Positions 57,078 to 64,000 of a DNA stretch of 64,000 nt are shown piece after piece. This DNA is from Streptomyces sp. NBC_00536. Lineage in GTDB: Bacteria > Actinomycetota > Actinomycetes > Streptomycetales > Streptomycetaceae. The position numbers and the translations under genes were made by a program. How positions within the stretch are numbered: position 1 is the first letter of the stretch; the number at the start of each line of letters is the position of its first letter. The DNA lies in NCBI RefSeq assembly GCF_036346295.1, contig NZ_CP107819.1, positions 6,758,001 through 6,822,000 of the forward strand. The letters run 5' to 3'. Under the pieces are notes generated by a model. It was not told the DNA's origin, made no database searches, and saw only the letters and a program-made list of their open reading frames with translations.

Positions 57078-58058
57078 ATGGCGCGCTATGTGCTGAGCGA
57101 CGAAGAGAAGAAGGGCGTGGCGACCCTCGCCGACGCGTTCCTCGCGGCGCACCCCGTCTGGGAACCGATGGAATACGCGGACGCGATACGCGTCGAGGCG
57201 GAGCGACTCCCGGTGGGAGTACGGCAGTTCCTCGTCTCCTCGCGCGCCGCCGAGGACGCGGTGATCGCGGTGGCGAACCTGCCCGTCGACGAGAACCTCG
57301 TGCCCACCCCGCCGAGCTGGCAGATCGCGGAGAAGGAAGGCGCCGCGATCCGCGAGGAACTCGTGCTGCTGCTCATCGCCTCCGTGCTCGGTGACCCCTT
57401 CGCCTGGACCAGCCAGCAGAACGGGCGGCTCGTCCACGACGTCTGCCCGTCCAAGGGCCAGGAGGCCTCGCTGACCAGCGCGAGCAGCGAGCAGCAGCTG
57501 ACCCTGCACACCGAGGACGTGTTCCACACCTGCCGCGGCGACTACGTCGCCCTGATGTGCCTGCGCAACCCGGACGGGGTGGGCACCACGGTCGCGCCGG
57601 TCGACGCGGTGGAGGTCGCGCAGCCGCTGCGCGAGGTGCTGCACCAGGACCGGTTCCGGTTCTTCCCGGACGACTCGCACGACGTGGTGCCCGACCACAG
57701 CGCGGAGCACCCGTCCGCGCTGGAGGAGCGGCCGCACGAGGTGGCGTCCGTACTCTTCGGGCCCGAGGACGCGCCGTACCTGCGGATCGACGCCGACTTC
57801 ACCAGCCCGCTGGAGGGCGACGCGGAGGCGGAGCGGGCCATGAACGAGGCCGCCGGGCAGCTGGCCGCCGCCGCCGAGCGCGTCGTGCTCAGCCCGGGCG
57901 AGGCCGCGTTCATCGACAACTACCGGGTCATCCACGGCCGGGACACCTTCACGCCGCGCTACGACGGCACGGACCGCTGGCTCAAGCGCACCAGCATGGT
58001 GCGCGACCTGCGCCGTACGTACGTCCACACCAAGTCGCGCTCGCGGCTGCTCGCCTGA
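57078..58058 (+). CDS. Fe(II)/2-oxoglutarate oxygenase, clavaminate synthase-like (amino-acid beta-hydroxylase family)
   Basis: The protein has 326 residues, with GAAGGA upstream of the ATG. The iron ligands are His144 and Glu146 in LHTED and His286 in RVIHGRD. The H-x-E form, followed by CRGDYVALMCLRNPDGVGTT, is typical of the clavaminate-synthase-like group that includes the Asn hydroxylase AsnO, the Arg hydroxylase VioC and the enduracididine hydroxylase MppO. Those enzymes hydroxylate the beta-carbon of free amino acids used by an NRPS. Here a basic residue for A4 is the best candidate, but hydroxylation of another residue is possible. It follows the second synthetase by 49 bp and overlaps the MFS gene by one base (TGATG), so it belongs to the NRPS operon. 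Confidence 0.88.
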   Translation: MARYVLSDEEKKGVATLADAFLAAHPVWEPMEYADAIRVEAERLPVGVRQFLVSSRAAEDAVIAVANLPVDENLVPTPPSWQIAEKEGAAIREELVLLLIASVLGDPFAWTSQQNGRLVHDVCPSKGQEASLTSASSEQQLTLHTEDVFHTCRGDYVALMCLRNPDGVGTTVAPVDAVEVAQPLREVLHQDRFRFFPDDSHDVVPDHSAEHPSALEERPHEVASVLFGPEDAPYLRIDADFTSPLEGDAEAERAMNEAAGQLAAAAERVVLSPGEAAFIDNYRVIHGRDTFTPRYDGTDRWLKRTSMVRDLRRTYVHTKSRSRLLA

Positions 58059-59350
58059 TGGCGGCGGAACAGGGCGGGGGGAGGCGCGGTGGCGGCGGTC
58101 GCGGGTTCACCCTCCTGTGGACGAGCCAGGCGTTCAGCGAGTTCGCGTACAGCACCTCCCTGATCGTGCTGCCGCTGATCGTCCTCGCGATCACCGGCTC
58201 GCCCTTCCAGGCGGGGATCATCGGCTTCGTCGACGCGGCGGCCATGCTCCTGGCGGGCCTGCCCGCCGGAGCGGTCGCCGACCGGTACGACCGGCGCTCG
58301 GTGATGCTGTGGTGCGAGGCCGCGCTGGTCGCCGTCTTCGGCGCCCTGGCCCTGCTCCTGTGGGCCGGGGAGGTCTCCCTGCTCCCGCTGGTGGCGCTCG
58401 CGCTGGTCAACGGCGCGGCGACGGCCATGATGATGGCGGCGGGCGAGGCGATGATCCCGAGCCTGGTGCCCCCGGCCAAGCTCCCGCAGGCCGTCGCCAT
58501 GAACTCGGCGCGGACGTACGCGGGCCAGCTCGCCGGGACCTCGGCGGGCGGGTTCCTGCTGGCGCTGAAGAACGCCTTCCCGTTCGCGGCGGGCTGCGCG
58601 GCGCACCTCGCCGCACTGGTCCTGCTGCTGTTCATGCCGCGACGGCCGACGGCGCCCGCGGCTCCCGAGGCGGAGGCGGGCGCGGACCCGGCCGGGCCGG
58701 GTGGCGGCCGTCGGGAACTGCTGGAGGGGATCCGCTGGATCGCCCGCCACCCGTTCCTGCGGCTCGCCCTCGGCTACGCCACGGCGACGAACCTCTTCTT
58801 CGGCGCCATCTACTTCATCGTCATCGCCTCCGCGCAGAGCAGCGGCATGAACCCCGGGCTCATCGGCCTCATGGCCGGCCTGCTCGGCGTCGGAGGCCTG
58901 CTGGGCGCCCTCGCGGCGCCCCTGCTGATGCGGACGCTGACCGGCTCCCGGCCCATCCACCTGGTGCTGTGGCTGTTCGCGCTGCTCACCGTCGGCATCG
59001 CGGTGCTCCCCGGCGGTTACACGCCCGGGATCCTGCTGGGCGCGATCGCCTTCGCCGCGCCCACGGCCAGCGCCTGCTTCCAGACGTACCTGCTGATGCT
59101 CACCCCCGACAGCCACCGGGGGCGGGCGATCAGCGTCGCGGGGATCTGCAGCGGCGCCGGGGGCGCGATCGCCCCGCTCGGCGGCGGCGTCCTGCTCGAC
59201 CTCGCGGGCCGGACCGCGGGGCTGCTGGGCTGCGCCGCCGTCATGGCGGCGATCGCCTTGTCGGCCGTACTGAGCCCGGTCATGCGCAAGGCCCCGGAGC
59301 CGGAGCGGCACGCGGCCGGTGCGGCGGCCCGGGAGAAGACCCCCGCGTGA
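58058..59350 (+). CDS. MFS transporter, probable peptide exporter
   Basis: This 430-residue membrane protein has about 11-12 helices in two halves separated by a hydrophilic loop (about residues 188-220). The loop after helix 2 has the MFS motif GAVADRYDRRSVML. The family is the drug-efflux type (MFS_3, enterobactin-exporter-like). The second half includes IYFIVIASAQSSGMNPGLIGL, and a helix with PTASACFQTYLLMLTPDSHRGRA. The ATG shares one base with the oxygenase stop, which indicates coupling. It probably exports the finished peptide or a precursor. Confidence 0.88.
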   Translation: MAAEQGGGRRGGGGRGFTLLWTSQAFSEFAYSTSLIVLPLIVLAITGSPFQAGIIGFVDAAAMLLAGLPAGAVADRYDRRSVMLWCEAALVAVFGALALLLWAGEVSLLPLVALALVNGAATAMMMAAGEAMIPSLVPPAKLPQAVAMNSARTYAGQLAGTSAGGFLLALKNAFPFAAGCAAHLAALVLLLFMPRRPTAPAAPEAEAGADPAGPGGGRRELLEGIRWIARHPFLRLALGYATATNLFFGAIYFIVIASAQSSGMNPGLIGLMAGLLGVGGLLGALAAPLLMRTLTGSRPIHLVLWLFALLTVGIAVLPGGYTPGILLGAIAFAAPTASACFQTYLLMLTPDSHRGRAISVAGICSGAGGAIAPLGGGVLLDLAGRTAGLLGCAAVMAAIALSAVLSPVMRKAPEPERHAAGAAAREKTPA

Positions 59351-59405
59351 CGGCCCGCCCCCATCCCACCTCCCCCTCATGAAAGACAGGCACGGACACC
59401 CCACC

Positions 59406-60632
59406 ATGACCACCACTCCCGCCCCCGCGCCCGCCCCTGTGCCCACCCCCGCCCAGCAGCTCGATCTGGCGAACCCGGACCTCTACACGACCGACGACCG
59501 CTTCGCGATGTGGCGCGAGTACGTCGCCTCCGACGCCATGGTCTGGAGCGAACCCGGCATCTCGCCCAGCGGGTTCTGGTCGGTCTTCTCGCACAAGGAC
59601 GTCTCCGCCGTCCTCTCCCCGAAGGCGCCCTTCACCTCCGAACACGGCATGATGATCGGCTTCGACGCCGAACACTCCGACAACTCCGGCGGCCGGATGC
59701 TCGTCGTCAGCGAGGGCAGCTGGCATTCCCTGCTCAAGCGGCTCATCGGCCCGTTCCTTTCCCGCTTGCGGGCCCCCGAACTCGAATCGGTACTGCGGCA
59801 CGAGGTCAAGGAGATCATCGAGCGGCTGAAGTCCGAGGAAAGCACCGATATCGCCCTGGAGGTCGGCCCCCGGCTGCCCGCCGCGATCGTGTGCGAGGTC
59901 ATCGGCGTACCGATCGGCGAGCGCGAGCAGCTGATCGAGTTGACGAACCACGCCTTCGGCGGGGAGGACAGTTCCTTCGACAAGATGACCCCCGCCGAGG
60001 CGCACACGGAGATCCTCTTCTACTTCCACGAGCTGATCGAGCGCCGCCAGCGGGAGCCCGGACAGGACCTGGTGAGCGCGCTGCTGGCGGACGGCCGGCT
60101 GAGCACCGAGGACGTGCTGATCAACTGCGACAACGTGCTGATCGGCGGCAACGAGACGACCCGGCACTCGATCACCGGCGCCTTCCACGTCGCCCAGCGC
60201 TTCCCCGGCACCCTGGACGCCCTGCACGCCGACCCCGGGCAGACCGACCGGGCCGTGGAGGAGCTGGTCCGCTGGACCTCCCCGGCCGCGCACGTCCTGC
60301 GGGTGGCCACGGAGGACTGCGAGATCGGCGGCCGGCCCGTCCGCCGGGGCCAGCCCGTGGTGGCCTGGCTGTCCGCGGCCAACCGCGACGAACGGCTCTT
60401 CCCCGACCCGCACACCTTCCTGCCGGACCGCACCCCCAACCGCCACCTGGGCTTCGGCACCGGCCCGCACCACTGCCTGGGCGCCGCCCTGGCCCGGGTC
60501 GAGCTGCGGGAACTGCTGCGCCAACTGGCCACCGAGGCGCGGGGCGTCCGGCTGCGGGGCGAGGTGCGCTGGATGCGCTCGAACCTGGTGCAGGGCTACA
60601 GCAGCCTGCCGGTCTCGATGGAGTGGCGCTGA
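59406..60632 (+). CDS. Cytochrome P450
   Basis: The product has 408 residues, normal for a soluble bacterial P450. The heme-binding motif is FGTGPHHCLGA, with Cys357. The oxygen-binding I-helix reads NVLIGGNETTRHS near 245, where the usual acid-alcohol pair appears as ETTR. The ExxR pair is in EELVRW. ATG 59406 is preferred; ATG 59379 in frame would add nine residues. Ferredoxin partners are not adjacent. Situated 55 bp after the MFS gene, it should modify an amino-acid building block, a carrier-bound residue or the cyclic peptide. The site of oxidation cannot be predicted from sequence alone. Confidence 0.92.
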   Translation: MTTTPAPAPAPVPTPAQQLDLANPDLYTTDDRFAMWREYVASDAMVWSEPGISPSGFWSVFSHKDVSAVLSPKAPFTSEHGMMIGFDAEHSDNSGGRMLVVSEGSWHSLLKRLIGPFLSRLRAPELESVLRHEVKEIIERLKSEESTDIALEVGPRLPAAIVCEVIGVPIGEREQLIELTNHAFGGEDSSFDKMTPAEAHTEILFYFHELIERRQREPGQDLVSALLADGRLSTEDVLINCDNVLIGGNETTRHSITGAFHVAQRFPGTLDALHADPGQTDRAVEELVRWTSPAAHVLRVATEDCEIGGRPVRRGQPVVAWLSAANRDERLFPDPHTFLPDRTPNRHLGFGTGPHHCLGAALARVELRELLRQLATEARGVRLRGEVRWMRSNLVQGYSSLPVSMEWR

Positions 60633-60664
60633 CGGGAGTGGCGCCGACCGTGGAGTGGCGCTGA
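60619..60664 (+). repeat. Three tandem 15-bp repeats across the P450 stop codon
   Basis: TGGAGTGGCGCTGAC (60619-60633), GGGAGTGGCGCCGAC (60634-60648) and a third copy, GTGGAGTGGCGCTGAC (60649-60664), lie head to tail. The first encodes the end of the P450 (MEWR, then stop), and the third repeats the same coding end. This looks like a local slippage duplication. Confidence 0.65.
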
Positions 60665-60679
60665 CTGTCCTGATTTGTT

Positions 60680-60688
60680 TATGATCAT
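60680..60688 (+). promoter_or_regulatory. Promoter -10 (TATGAT) overlapping an ATGATCAT palindrome
   Basis: TATGAT (60680-60685) matches the -10 consensus exactly, and it overlaps the 8-bp palindrome ATGATCAT (60681-60688) in a locally AT-rich stretch. It lies 30 bp before the TTG start of the ArsR-type regulator, whose GGGGGAG ribosome binding site is at 60702-60708. Autorepression by the regulator is plausible. Confidence 0.5.
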
Positions 60689-60715
60689 GAGGATCAATTC
60701 TGGGGGAGCGTCGCT

Positions 60716-61531
60716 TTGCTGGAACTGCGCCTCGACGTCGAGGATCTGGCCCGTATTCATGTCGTCAGCACGCTCGGTGTCGCTTTCGAGACCCATTTCG
60801 CATGGGCCCGTCTCGGTGAGCAGCAACGTGACGGATTAGCGGAATGGCGTCGCACCACCCGGCACCGGATGCGGCGCACATCCACCGCGCATTCGGCGAT
60901 GGAACCCTCGCTTTCCCTGCTGGAAACCCTCACTTCACCCGCTCCGCGTGACGGGGACGCCTTCCACGCCACCGCGGTCGAACCCTTCTGGGACCGGATA
61001 CTGCGCGCCCTGAAGGCGGAACGCGACGCGTGCGGGCGGGCCATGCTGGCCGGCGGGATGGAGCACGTACTGAACAGCCTCCACCAGGCCATCCATTGGG
61101 CGGCGCCGGTGCTGCGCATCGCCAACTCCCAGTCGCCCCGCACGGCCGATCTCGCCGGGCGCGGAATGACCATCGTGCCCTCGCTGTTCGCCCCGCAGCC
61201 CTTCCTCATCGATGCCCACATGGGCTGGCACGGCCTGCCGATCCTGGTCTACAACATCACCCCGGACCCGGAGTCGGCGGCCGCGATGTGGCAGGGTCAG
61301 GAGGGCGAATCGGCCCTGCGCGACCTGCTGGGCCGCACCCGGGCCGACGTACTGGCCACCCTGCAGAAGGCCCGCTCCACCGGAGAGATAGCCGACCGGC
61401 TCCAGATCTCCAGCCCCTCGGCCAGCAAACACATCACGGTCCTGCGCCGGGCGGGCTTCGTGACCACCGAACGCAGACAGAACTCCTCGGTCCACACCCT
61501 CACCCCGCTGGGTGAGGCCATCCTCGGCTGA
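60716..61531 (+). CDS. ArsR-family winged-helix transcriptional regulator
   Basis: The product has 271 residues and a TTG start eight bases after GGGGGAG. The winged helix is at the C-terminus (about 205-270): ALRDLLGRTRADVLATL, ARSTGEIADRLQISSPSASKHITVL, then RRAGFVTTERRQNSSVHTLTPLGEAIL. The N-terminal about 190 residues form an uncharacterised ligand or dimerisation domain. This large C-terminal-wHTH form is common in Streptomyces beside biosynthetic genes and is not the metal-sensing type, as no cysteine cluster is visible. It probably controls this transcription unit, and perhaps the NRPS operon, in response to a product or precursor. It is followed by the thioesterase gene after 15 bp. 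Confidence 0.85.
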   Translation: MLELRLDVEDLARIHVVSTLGVAFETHFAWARLGEQQRDGLAEWRRTTRHRMRRTSTAHSAMEPSLSLLETLTSPAPRDGDAFHATAVEPFWDRILRALKAERDACGRAMLAGGMEHVLNSLHQAIHWAAPVLRIANSQSPRTADLAGRGMTIVPSLFAPQPFLIDAHMGWHGLPILVYNITPDPESAAAMWQGQEGESALRDLLGRTRADVLATLQKARSTGEIADRLQISSPSASKHITVLRRAGFVTTERRQNSSVHTLTPLGEAILG

Positions 61532-61546
61532 CGAATCGAGCACCGC

Positions 61547-62269
61547 ATGCCCTACCTGGTCCGCCACACGTCCCCCGCCGCGCCCACCCTGCGCCTGGTG
61601 TGCTTCCCGCACGCGGGCGGCGGCGCGAGCTTCTTCCGCGGCTGGAGCAAGCACCTGGCCCCGTCGGTCGAACTGCTGGCGGTGCAGTACCCGGGCCGGG
61701 AGAACCGCTTCACGGAACCCCTGGTCGGGGAGCTGGCCCCGCTGGCCGCCGGCGCCAGTGCCGAACTCCTCGCCGAACCCGCGCTGCCCACCGTACTGTT
61801 CGGCCACAGCATGGGCGCGATGGTCGCCTACGAGACCCTCCTGCGCCTGGAGGCGTCGGGCGCCACGCACTTCACCCGGCTCTGCGCCTCGGGCCGCGCC
61901 CTGGACGCGCCCCCGGTCGGTGCGGGCGAGGACACGGACGCCGAGCTGATCGCGGCCGTCAAGGCCCTCGGCGGCACGAACGCACAGGTCTGGGACAACC
62001 CGGAACTGAGCGAGATGCTCCTCCCGATCATCCGCAACGACTACCGCCTGATCGACGCCTACCGCCGCGCCCCCGGCATCCCGAAGCTGCGCGCGGAGGT
62101 CCTCGCCCTCTCGGGCGACGCGGACCCCCGCATCACCCCGGACCAGGCCACCCTCTGGGCGACGGCCACCACGGGCCCCTTCGCCTCCCAGGTCTTCGAG
62201 GGCGCCCACTTCTACCTGACGGCCCACGCCCCCGAGGTGGCCCGCCGCGCCGTGGCGGCCGCGCTCTAG
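61547..62269 (+). CDS. Type II thioesterase (alpha/beta hydrolase)
   Basis: The product has 240 residues. The serine hydrolase motif is GHSMGA, with Ser88; the acid is in SGDADPRITP, and the catalytic His221 is in GAHFYL. The N-terminal RLVCFPHAGGGASFFRGW block and the QYPGRENR block are typical of NRPS/PKS editing thioesterases, which remove wrong acyl or aminoacyl groups from carrier proteins. It is not expected to do the final cyclisation, which is assigned to the PBP-type enzyme at 32170. It is co-transcribed with the ArsR-type regulator. Confidence 0.93.
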   Translation: MPYLVRHTSPAAPTLRLVCFPHAGGGASFFRGWSKHLAPSVELLAVQYPGRENRFTEPLVGELAPLAAGASAELLAEPALPTVLFGHSMGAMVAYETLLRLEASGATHFTRLCASGRALDAPPVGAGEDTDAELIAAVKALGGTNAQVWDNPELSEMLLPIIRNDYRLIDAYRRAPGIPKLRAEVLALSGDADPRITPDQATLWATATTGPFASQVFEGAHFYLTAHAPEVARRAVAAAL

Positions 62270-62276
62270 GGGGCCC

Positions 62277-62858
62277 CTACCGCCCCCGGTACAGCTCCCG
62301 GGCCCGCGCGAAGTCGACGGACCCGCCCTCACGCCCGTCCAGGTGCAGGAAGTGGCGTGACTGCCACTCCTGCGCCGCACCGGCCTGCCGGTTGGCGGTG
62401 GTCACCCAGGGCGGGTACACCCGGAAGGCCCGCTTCCCGCCGCGCCCGTCCACGGAGACCACCCCGTGCCGGCGCAGGGCGTCAACGGGAAAGACGAACT
62501 GCCCGAAACCCCCCTCGTCCCGAGCACTGATCACGAACAGATCCACGGCATCGGCGGCGTCGAACGGCGCGATGGGCCCGCCGCCCGGGGCCCGCTTCCA
62601 CACGGTGACGAACTGCCCCACCTTGGTCGGCGTCACCTTGGCCACCCGGAACCGCACGGCCAGCCCGTCGACCGCGAACGAGTGGGCGGCGTAGGCGGTG
62701 CTCTCCTCCTCCGGCACCGGCCGCGAACAGACGAACCCGCAGGGATCGTAGAGCAGCGCCTTCGCCGCGAGCAGATCCCCGTGCACGACGCCGCTCTCGT
62801 CCGTCCACGCCACCGGCCCGGCAGCGGCGGCCCCCTCATCCACACGACGCGTCATCAT
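62277..62858 (-). CDS. MepB family protein
   Basis: The product has 193 residues; two adjacent ATGs (62858 and 62855) are possible starts. The sequence fits the MepB family: HSFAVDGLAVRFRVAKVTPT, then KVGQFVTVWKR, PIAPFDAADAVDLFVI, GQFVFP, GKRAFRVYPPW and a closing QAGAAQEWQSRHFL. MepB proteins are named after a gene in the mepRAB multidrug-efflux operon of Staphylococcus and have no known biochemical activity. The gene converges on the thioesterase with 7 bp between stops, overlaid by a TAGGGG/CCCCTA dyad. It is divergent from the FAD enzyme gene. It probably marks the edge of the peptide cluster. Confidence 0.82.
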   Translation of the reverse strand: MMTRRVDEGAAAAGPVAWTDESGVVHGDLLAAKALLYDPCGFVCSRPVPEEESTAYAAHSFAVDGLAVRFRVAKVTPTKVGQFVTVWKRAPGGGPIAPFDAADAVDLFVISARDEGGFGQFVFPVDALRRHGVVSVDGRGGKRAFRVYPPWVTTANRQAGAAQEWQSRHFLHLDGREGGSVDFARARELYRGR

Positions 62859-62928
62859 TCCCCCACCCTGCCACGCCCGCCGTCCACTTGATCACGCGCA
62901 CTCTTGACAACGGGGCGTGTTCCTGACT

Positions 62929-62942
62929 GCAGTGTGCACTGC
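62929..62942. promoter_or_regulatory. Palindromic operator overlapping the promoter of the FAD enzyme gene
   Basis: A TTGACA -35 box (62904-62909) is followed after 18 bp by TGCAGT (62928-62933). The perfect dyad GCAGTG-TG-CACTGC (62929-62942) overlaps this -10 position, so a repressor bound here would block the promoter. It lies 44 bp before the ATG and within the region divergent from mepB. Confidence 0.5.
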
Positions 62943-62985
62943 GCCACTCCCGTGCAAGGCCCACCCGAAGGGAAGCGATCAGCGC

Positions 62986-64000
62986 ATGACCAAGCCCGAG
63001 AGCGCGGAACAGGACCACGGCTACGACGTCGTCATCAGCGGAGCCAGCCTCGCCGGCAGCGCCGCGGCGATCCTGCTCGCGCGGCGCGGTGTCCGCGTCG
63101 CGCTGCTGGAACGCCGCTCGGACCCGGACGCGTACAAGGTGCTGTGCACCCACTCCATCACGGCCAACGCCTACCCGGTACTGGACGAACTCGGGCTCAT
63201 CCCGGCCGTGGAGAAGACGGGCGCACCGCACAACGACGCCCGCTGGCACACCCGTTGGGGATGGATCGAGCCGAAGGCGGCGCCGAGGGGGCCCGAGCTG
63301 CCGCACGCGTACAACATCCGGCGCAGCACGCTGGACCCGATGATCAGATCCCTCGCGGCGCGGACGCCCGGCGTCGATCTGCTCCTCGGTCACCAGGTGA
63401 CCGGTCTGGTGCGGGAAGCCGGGCGCACCGTGGGGGTACGCGCCTCGGCGCCGCAGGGCGAGCGCGAGATCCGGGCGGGCCTGGTCGTCGGCGCCGACGG
63501 CAAGGACTCGGCCGTGGCGAAGTACGCCGGGGTTCCCACCCAGCGGCACGAGAACACGCGGTTCGGCTACCTCGCGCACTTCCGCAACCTTCCGCTGGAC
63601 GGCGGGATCGGCCAGACGTGGTTCCTCGAACCCGACATGGCGTACGCGTTCCCCAACGACGACGGGGTGACCGTCCTCGCGGTGCTCCCGGACAAGAAAC
63701 ACCTGCCGGCCTTCCGGGAAGACCTGGAGGGCAGCTTCCTCTCGTTCATCCGCGCCCTGCCCGAGGCACCGCCGATCGACGGGGCCGAGCGCATATCCAA
63801 GATCATCGGGACGGTCGACTACCCGCTCATCAGCCGCGAACCGACCGCGCCCGGCGTCGCGCTGATCGGCGACGCCGCCCTGACCAGCGACCCCCTGTGG
63901 GGAGTCGGGTGCGGATGGGCCCTGCAGTCCGCGCAGTGGCTGGCGGAGGCGGTCGCCCCGGCCGCGACCGGCCGGGGCGACCTCGACCGCTCGCTCGCCC
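62986..64000 (+). CDS. FAD-dependent oxidoreductase/monooxygenase (3' end outside window)
   Basis: The first 338 residues are present and the frame is open to the right edge. An AGGGAAG precedes the ATG. The dinucleotide-binding motif is VVISGASLAGSAAAILLARR with E at the end of strand 2 (LLERR). The VVGADGKDS motif and the second FAD motif VALIGDAALTSDPLWGVGCGW follow, the pattern of class A flavin monooxygenases and geranylgeranyl-reductase-like enzymes. The WxWxIP signature of flavin halogenases is absent. Whether it belongs to the peptide cluster is unclear. It has its own promoter and operator-like palindrome. Confidence 0.85.
   Translation, partial: MTKPESAEQDHGYDVVISGASLAGSAAAILLARRGVRVALLERRSDPDAYKVLCTHSITANAYPVLDELGLIPAVEKTGAPHNDARWHTRWGWIEPKAAPRGPELPHAYNIRRSTLDPMIRSLAARTPGVDLLLGHQVTGLVREAGRTVGVRASAPQGEREIRAGLVVGADGKDSAVAKYAGVPTQRHENTRFGYLAHFRNLPLDGGIGQTWFLEPDMAYAFPNDDGVTVLAVLPDKKHLPAFREDLEGSFLSFIRALPEAPPIDGAERISKIIGTVDYPLISREPTAPGVALIGDAALTSDPLWGVGCGWALQSAQWLAEAVAPAATGRGDLDRSLA

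Noticed and set aside
61547..62269. Type II thioesterase as the macrocyclising enzyme
   Set aside because: The protein has the sequence features of editing thioesterases, and a dedicated PBP-type cyclase candidate is present. A minor release role cannot be excluded.
62986..64000. Flavin-dependent tryptophan halogenase, as found in some related hexapeptide clusters
   Set aside because: The two FAD motifs are present, but the WxWxIP motif and the usual halogenase active-site lysine region are not seen; GWIEPKAAPRG does not match.

Overview
This is high-GC actinobacterial DNA, almost certainly from Streptomyces or a close relative. The evidence is the strong G/C bias at third codon positions, GTG and TTG starts, TAnnnT-type -10 boxes, an aerobic cobalamin gene set, and large nonribosomal peptide synthetases (NRPSs) with an MbtH partner. 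No tRNA, rRNA, CRISPR array, transposase or replication origin was recognised.

Layout. (1) 1-2.5 kb: the end of a membrane-anchored protein and a secreted trypsin-like protease with a C-terminal repeat domain; a strong bidirectional terminator separates the protease from cobN. (2) 2.5-18.8 kb: late-insertion (aerobic) cobalamin genes. cobN lies behind a cobalamin riboswitch, cobG-cobH-cobIJ form an overlapping operon, and cobL-cobM-cobK form another. The set is interrupted by a two-component system beside an ABC transporter (10.5-15.8 kb). Two clusters of a GC-rich interspersed repeat (6.5-6.7 and 16.6-16.7 kb) flank the interrupted part. (3) 19-25 kb: a short-chain dehydrogenase, an orphan ECF-type double ATPase, a secreted M6 peptidase and a small membrane protein. 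(4) 25-32 kb: two NarL-type two-component systems on either side of a MacB/FtsX-type ABC exporter. (5) 32-62.3 kb: an NRPS gene cluster. (6) 62.3-64 kb: a MepB-like gene and the first part of an FAD oxidoreductase that runs off the window.

The NRPS cluster is the highlight. Two synthetases (3456 and 4139 residues) carry six adenylation domains. Epimerization (E) domains occur in modules 2, 4 and 6, and condensation (C) domain subtypes alternate to match. The second synthetase ends in an E domain with no thioesterase. A stand-alone serine hydrolase of the beta-lactamase/penicillin-binding-protein fold is encoded just upstream, as in pathways where a PBP-type thioesterase cyclises a peptide with a D-residue at its C-terminus. 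The predicted product is therefore a head-to-tail cyclic hexapeptide with strictly alternating chirality: L-Phe, D-X (hydrophobic?), L-Val, D-basic residue (Arg-like), L-Thr-like, D-Thr-like. Tailoring candidates are a clavaminate-synthase-like 2-oxoglutarate oxygenase and a cytochrome P450. An MFS pump, the ABC exporter, an ArsR-type regulator and a type II thioesterase complete the set.

Peculiarities include a degenerate half condensation domain at the start of the first synthetase, near-identical DNA for the module 5 and module 6 adenylation domains, a module 4 adenylation domain of a different lineage, and a 29-codon ORF coupled at both ends between an ABC ATPase and its permease.
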